Below, piece after piece: positions 60,141 through 64,000 of a stretch of 64,000 nucleotides of DNA. Source of the DNA: Nocardia vulneris (GTDB taxonomy: Bacteria > Actinomycetota > Actinomycetes > Mycobacteriales > Mycobacteriaceae); the NCBI RefSeq assembly GCF_001613425.1, contig NZ_BDCI01000003.1, positions 186,001 to 250,000 of the forward strand, given 5' to 3'. The notes under the pieces were generated by a model, which was given only the letters and a program-made list of their open reading frames with translations, was not told the origin of the DNA and did not search any database. Made by a program: the position numbers and the translations under genes. Every line of letters begins with the position of its first letter. Within the stretch, counting starts at the first letter, position 1.

Positions 60141-61067
60141 ATGGCCATCGCAATGGACTTCGACGACATGCTCACCAAGATCAAGAACCGGCAGTGGGCG
60201 CTGGCCGATATCGACTGGGACGCACCGGGCGCCGAGACGATCTCGCCCGAACTGCACGCCCGGCTCAAGCCGTTCATGGCCGACCTGATGTGGATCGAGA
60301 ATGTCGGTGCGCGCGGTTTCGCCGCCATGGCGAAGAAGGCGCCCACCGAGACGCTGCGCGAGATCTACCGGTACTTCCACGCCGAGGAGCAGCGTCACGC
60401 CAATGCCGAGCTGGCGCTGATGCGGCGCTGGAACATGCTCGAGGGCGACGAGATCCCGCAGCCGAACGTGAACGTCAAGCTGGTGATCGACTTCCTGGAC
60501 AAGTACGCCGACGACATGTCGCTGTCGTTCCTCGGCACCGTGATCCCGATGCTCGAGGTCGCACTCGACGGCGCGCTGGTCAAGTTCATCATGGACGAGA
60601 TCGAGGACCCGGTCTGCCAGGAAGCCTTCAAGAAGATCAACAACGACGAATCCCGGCATCTGGCCGTCGATTTCGCGGTGATGGACCTGCTCGGCCACTC
60701 CCAGGCCCGCAAGCTGTTCATCGACCTGGTCGGCGGCTGGATGAAGCCCTCGCTGATCATCGGCGTACTGAGCTACGTGCCGCTGCTGAACAAGATGCGC
60801 GACAACATCGTCGAGATGGGCGTCGACGAGGAGAAGCTGTACGCCGCGCTGAAGCGCTACGCCAACGTCGGCGAGCGCAGCGAATTCGCGCGCCGACTGC
60901 CGATGTACCAGATCGTGAAGATGCACGGCGGCTGGGTGATCGACCGCGGCCACCCATACCACCTGTTCGCCGACGCACTGGTGAAGATCACCGCGCGGGT
61001 GCCCAAGGCCCTGCTGCGCCGCGACCCGACCTGGGTCAAGGAAGTCACCTACGAGCCGGCGGCCTGA
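60141..61067 (+). CDS. Ferritin-like diiron protein
   Basis: A 308-residue helical protein with a four-helix diiron site: Glu53 (WIENVG), Glu83 and His86 (EEQRHAN), Glu139, and Glu170 with His173 (NDESRHL). This is the pattern of ferritin-like diiron oxidases or desaturase-type proteins. ATG 60141 follows GGAG and begins one base after the SDR stop. Placed between an SDR and a Baeyer-Villiger-type monooxygenase, it may hydroxylate or reshape a lipid substrate. The exact reaction is unknown. Confidence 0.85.
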   Translation: MAIAMDFDDMLTKIKNRQWALADIDWDAPGAETISPELHARLKPFMADLMWIENVGARGFAAMAKKAPTETLREIYRYFHAEEQRHANAELALMRRWNMLEGDEIPQPNVNVKLVIDFLDKYADDMSLSFLGTVIPMLEVALDGALVKFIMDEIEDPVCQEAFKKINNDESRHLAVDFAVMDLLGHSQARKLFIDLVGGWMKPSLIIGVLSYVPLLNKMRDNIVEMGVDEEKLYAALKRYANVGERSEFARRLPMYQIVKMHGGWVIDRGHPYHLFADALVKITARVPKALLRRDPTWVKEVTYEPAA

Positions 61068-61071
61068 CGGG

Positions 61072-62601
61072 ATGGCTATGACGAACAAGACCCTGGGGAC
61101 GAACGAGACCCTGGACGTCGCGATCATCGGTGGCGGATTCGCCGGTATCGGTGCCGCGATTCGGTTGAAGCAGAAGGGCATCGACGACTTCGCCATCTTC
61201 GAGCGGGGCGAATCCATCGGTGGCACCTGGCGCGACAACACCTATCCCGGTGCGGCGTGCGATATTCCGTCCCGGCTGTACTCCTACAGCTTCGCGCCGA
61301 ATCCGAACTGGTCGCACACCTATTCGGGCAGCAACGAGATCCTCGGCTACATCGAGACGATGGTGGCGGAGTTCGGGCTCGCGCCGCATCTGCGGTTCGG
61401 CCACAACGTGACCGGCATCGTCTTCGACGAAGCGGCCGGGCGGTGGGAGATCTCGATCGAGGGCCGCGCCGACACCGTGCTCGCCCGCACCGTGGTGCTC
61501 GCCTCGGGTCCGCTGGCCAACGCCAGCTTCCCGAACATTCGCGGCATCGAAAACTATGCCGGGCACAAGATCCACAGCGCCCGGTGGGATCACGACTACG
61601 ACTTCACCGGTAAGAAGGTCGCTGTCGTCGGCACCGGAGCCAGTGCGGTGCAGATCATTCCTGAGCTGGTGGACAAGGCCGCCTCGGTCAAGGTCTTCCA
61701 GCGCACGCCGGGATGGGTGCTGCCACGGGTGAACCGGCGGACCAACGCGGTCACCAGGGAGCTCTACCGCCGGGTGCCCGCCGCCGAGCAGCTGGCCCGG
61801 CAGGCCTGGTTCTACGGGCACGAATCGGTCGCGCTCGGCGTGGTCTGGAACACCCCGCTCACCCGGGTGGTCGAGCTGGTCGGCAAAGCCCAATTACGCA
61901 GGCAGGTCAAGGATCCGTGGCTGCGCAGGCAGCTCACGCCGGATTTCCGGGCGGGCTGCAAGCGGTTGCTGATGACCGACGACTACTACCCCGCGCTGCA
62001 ACGGGACAACTGCAAGCTGATCACCTGGCCCATCGCCACCCTGTCCGAACGCGGTATCCGCACCGCGGAAGGCATTGAGCACCAGGCGGATTGCATCGTC
62101 TTCGCGACCGGCTTCGATGTGTCCAAGACCGGCACGCCGATCCCGGTGGTCGGCCGCGACGGACGGGTGCTCGCCGACGAATGGTCGCGCGGCGCCTACG
62201 CGTTCAAGAGCGTCGCGGTGTCCGGGTATCCGAACATGTTCCTCACGTTCGGGCCGAACTCCGGGCCGGGCCACAATTCGGCGCTGGTGTACATGGAGGC
62301 CCAGATCGACTACCTGGTGCAGGGCATCGACACCATCCTGAAGCAGGATCTGCGCGTCCTCGATGTCCGCAAGGACCGGCAGGACCGCTACAACGAGGGC
62401 ATGCAGCGCCGCCTCACCGGCACCACCTGGAACTCGGGCTGCAAGAGCTGGTATCTCACCGAGGACGGTTTCAACGCCACGATGTACCCGGGCTTCGCCT
62501 CCCAGTACGTCAACCAGCTGCGCACCGTCGACCTCGCCGACTACACGGTGGTGCCGTCGGCCGGTCAGGTGCGCAAGACGCGGATCGCGGCGGTTTCGTA
62601 G
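61072..62601 (+). CDS. Baeyer-Villiger-type flavin monooxygenase
   Basis: A 509-residue FAD/NADPH monooxygenase. FAD Rossmann motif IIGGGFAGIG (~18-27), with FERGESIGGTWRDNTYPGAA. The type-I Baeyer-Villiger fingerprint is present as YAGHKIHSARWD. NADPH site VAVVGTGASAVQIIP. These enzymes insert oxygen next to a carbonyl to make esters. It starts four bases after the diiron gene; ATG 61078 is an alternative. MymA of M. tuberculosis is a related enzyme with roles in envelope lipid modification under acid, which suggests a similar setting. Confidence 0.9.
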   Translation: MAMTNKTLGTNETLDVAIIGGGFAGIGAAIRLKQKGIDDFAIFERGESIGGTWRDNTYPGAACDIPSRLYSYSFAPNPNWSHTYSGSNEILGYIETMVAEFGLAPHLRFGHNVTGIVFDEAAGRWEISIEGRADTVLARTVVLASGPLANASFPNIRGIENYAGHKIHSARWDHDYDFTGKKVAVVGTGASAVQIIPELVDKAASVKVFQRTPGWVLPRVNRRTNAVTRELYRRVPAAEQLARQAWFYGHESVALGVVWNTPLTRVVELVGKAQLRRQVKDPWLRRQLTPDFRAGCKRLLMTDDYYPALQRDNCKLITWPIATLSERGIRTAEGIEHQADCIVFATGFDVSKTGTPIPVVGRDGRVLADEWSRGAYAFKSVAVSGYPNMFLTFGPNSGPGHNSALVYMEAQIDYLVQGIDTILKQDLRVLDVRKDRQDRYNEGMQRRLTGTTWNSGCKSWYLTEDGFNATMYPGFASQYVNQLRTVDLADYTVVPSAGQVRKTRIAAVS

Positions 62602-62670
62602 GTGATCGGTGCCGGAGGCGGGGGCGATAGACTCGGCTCCGGCACCGTGGCGGGCGAGGAGGTGAAGTCG

Positions 62671-63426
62671 ATGGAGTACCGGATCGATGACCTCGCGCGC
62701 GCCGCGGGCACCACCACCCGCAACGTGCGCGCTTATCAGGAGCGTGGCCTGCTGCCCCCGCCGATCGGCAAGGACGGCCGGGCCAGCATCTACGACAACT
62801 CACACCTGGAGCGATTGCGGCTGATCGACGCGCTGTTGCAGCGCGGGTTCACCACCGCGCACATCGGTGATTTCATCACCAGCTGGGAGACCGGCAAGGA
62901 CCTCACCGAGGTGCTCGGCCTGCAACACGCCGTGACCGCCTCGTGGTCGAAGGACGAGACGTTCGAGGTGCCCCGGGAGCTGATCGGCACCATTCTCGGC
63001 GCCGAGGCCGATGAGCTGGTGGACCGGCTGCGCGAGATGAAGCTGGTACGGCTCGAGGGCGACACCGTGGTGTTCACCGACACGCAGCTGCTCACCTCGT
63101 TCGCCGAACTGCACGAGTACGGGCTGGAACTGCGCACCCTCATCGAGATCTACGCCAAGGTGGCCGACCGGATCGATGACATCACCCACATCATGATCAC
63201 GGCCGCCAAACAGCACATCATCGATGAGCACGGCCCCGGCTGGCTGCCCGACACCAGCAGCGAGATCGCCGACACCACAACGATGTTGAGCAAGATGCGG
63301 GAGCTGGCCGTCGCCTCGGTGCACGCCACGCTCGCCCGCTCGCTGGACGTGACCCTGCGCCGGGAACTCGGCGACTACCTGGCCACCGCGGCCGAACGCG
63401 AACGCGCCCGCACCGATCCCGCCTAA
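62671..63426 (+). CDS. MerR-family transcription regulator
   Basis: A 251-residue regulator with an N-terminal MerR winged helix: YRIDDLARAAGTTTRNVRAY then QERGLLPPP. The C-terminal ~170 residues are a helical sensor region without the metal-binding cysteines of metal sensors (LRTLIEIYAKVADRIDDITH). The ATG at 62671 has GAGGAGGTG upstream. It follows the monooxygenase by 69 bases on the same strand and is a natural regulator of the preceding operon. The inducer is unknown. A small hairpin, CTGGC-AGC-GCCAG (63435-63447), follows its stop. Confidence 0.88.
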   Translation: MEYRIDDLARAAGTTTRNVRAYQERGLLPPPIGKDGRASIYDNSHLERLRLIDALLQRGFTTAHIGDFITSWETGKDLTEVLGLQHAVTASWSKDETFEVPRELIGTILGAEADELVDRLREMKLVRLEGDTVVFTDTQLLTSFAELHEYGLELRTLIEIYAKVADRIDDITHIMITAAKQHIIDEHGPGWLPDTSSEIADTTTMLSKMRELAVASVHATLARSLDVTLRRELGDYLATAAERERARTDPA

Positions 63427-63463
63427 GTCGCAGTCTGGCAGCGCCAGTTACCGACGATGCATC

Positions 63464-63509
63464 AATAATTTCAACCAGGCTGCAATTATTGCAGACCTGA
63501 AGATATTAT
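63464..63509 (+). promoter_or_regulatory. A+T-rich promoter/operator of the AbiEi-like gene
   Basis: Contains AATAATT...AATTATT (63464-63470 and 63484-63490), the overlapping palindrome TGCAAT-T-ATTGCA (63481-63493) and a -10 candidate TATTAT (63504-63509) six bases before the ATG. That spacing gives a leaderless transcript. The palindromes overlap the expected -35 region and suit autorepression, known for AbiEi antitoxins. Confidence 0.5.
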
Positions 63510-63515
63510 TGACGC

Positions 63516-64000
63516 ATGACCGATCAGCGCCTCGTCGCCCTAGCCGACTTGGCTGAGGAACAATGGGGCCTGCTCACCACCGGTCAGGCCACGACCATCA
63601 ACGTCAGCCCGCTGATGCTCAAGCGCTACGCCGACCGCAATCTCCTCGTCAGACTGCGCCACGGTGTCTACCGACTCTCCGGGGCTCCTGAAACCCCCTT
63701 CGAATCCCTGCGCGCCGAATGGCTCGCCCTCGAACCCAAACGCACCGCCGCCGACCGGCTCCACGACCCCGTACCCGTGGGTGTTGTTTCCCACCGTTCG
63801 GCCGCGGTTCTGCAAGACCTTGGCGACGTCGACGCCGATATCCATCAATTCACCGTCCCGAAACGGCGCACGACGCGCAGTCCCGATATCGCCTTCCACG
63901 TTGCCGCACTCACCCCCGACGACTGGCACCGCATCGACGGACTCCCCGTAACCCGCCCCCTGCGCACTGTCATCGATCTCGCCGCCACCCACATCGACGG
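63516..64000 (+). CDS. AbiEi-family antitoxin (partial, runs off edge)
   Basis: An open frame of 161 codons from ATG 63516 to the window end. It reads MTDQRLVALADLAEEQWGLL then TTGQATTINVSPLMLKRYAD, RHGVYRLSGAPETPFESLRA, VGVVSHRSAAVLQDLGDVDA and RPLRTVIDLAATHID. This is the winged-helix N-terminal domain plus the antitoxin domain of type IV AbiEi proteins. The partner AbiEii nucleotidyltransferase toxin would lie beyond the edge. A minus-strand frame here is a shadow. Confidence 0.85.
   Translation, partial: MTDQRLVALADLAEEQWGLLTTGQATTINVSPLMLKRYADRNLLVRLRHGVYRLSGAPETPFESLRAEWLALEPKRTAADRLHDPVPVGVVSHRSAAVLQDLGDVDADIHQFTVPKRRTTRSPDIAFHVAALTPDDWHRIDGLPVTRPLRTVIDLAATHID

Overview
The window is about 69-70% G+C by eye, densely coded on both strands, and rich in actinobacterial features: GTG starts, ATGA and GTGA gene overlaps, leaderless-looking promoters and mycolata-type genes. 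From memory of Mycobacterium tuberculosis H37Rv, the left 45 kb follows the order Rv2397c-Rv2427c: cysT edge, subI, small membrane proteins, GH15 trehalase, lepA, PemK-like protein, transglutaminase/alpha-E/ATP-grasp trio, rpsT, holA, comEC, comEA, degV, octT, gpgP, rsfS, nadD, VWA protein, MoxR, proA. That backbone, the extra regulators and the gene style point to Nocardia or a close relative. The genus is an inference; no rRNA gene is present to test it. LAYOUT. 1-5 kb: sulfate-binding lipoprotein (minus), divergent M48 protease (plus), two tiny coupled membrane proteins (minus), GH15 trehalase (plus). 5-9.1 kb: an IniA-like dynamin GTPase with an altered Walker A motif, and a long Pro/Gly/Thr-rich protein in the position of IniB. 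9.5-12 kb: small secreted protein plus a PrrA/PrrB-like two-component system in one operon. 12-17 kb: Uma2-like protein, lepA, an AAA ATPase with a broken DUF4276 partner, and a solitary PemK-like protein. 17-22.5 kb: aquaporin, three overlapping peptide/ATP-grasp genes, rpsT with a clear terminator. 22.5-26.4 kb: MmyB-type regulator divergent from an aldo/keto reductase, an LCP cell-wall enzyme, and a decayed 570-bp stretch. 26.4-33 kb: holA, a toxin-antitoxin pair inserted before comEC, then comEC and comEA, both carrying unusual low-complexity additions. 33-45 kb: a long leftward series proA-moxR-VWA-HSP90-TPR-nadD-rsfS-gpgP-octT-degV, which joins proline and NAD synthesis, ribosome silencing and methylglucose lipopolysaccharide precursor steps to a chaperone-like block. 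45-50 kb: ribokinase, glutamine synthetase-like plus amidohydrolase (the two halves of a FluG-type protein), and RtcB. 50-57 kb: membrane protein, diguanylate cyclase, RecQ with a phosphoribosyltransferase-like tail, a 13-copy ~19-bp noncoding hairpin array, a second toxin-antitoxin pair, a LigD-type polymerase and a 2-hydroxyacid dehydrogenase. 57-63.4 kb: small NTF2-like and membrane proteins, a strong terminator, then a tightly packed lipase-SDR-diiron-flavin monooxygenase operon ending in a MerR regulator, preceded by a perfect 9+9-bp inverted repeat. It resembles the mymA locus of M. tuberculosis. The right edge cuts an AbiEi-type antitoxin gene. HOW THE GENES WORK TOGETHER. Cell-envelope work recurs (LCP, IniA/IniB-like, gpgP/octT, mymA-like operon), as do stress or conflict modules (two PemK/RHH pairs, a solitary PemK, ATPase/DUF4276 remnant, AbiEi, Uma2-like). 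The most unusual structures are the exact 141-bp repeats in comEA, the hairpin array after recQ, the Lys-to-Met Walker A change in the IniA-like GTPase, and the HSP90-TPR pair next to MoxR-VWA. I saw no tRNA, rRNA, CRISPR array, insertion sequence or prophage.
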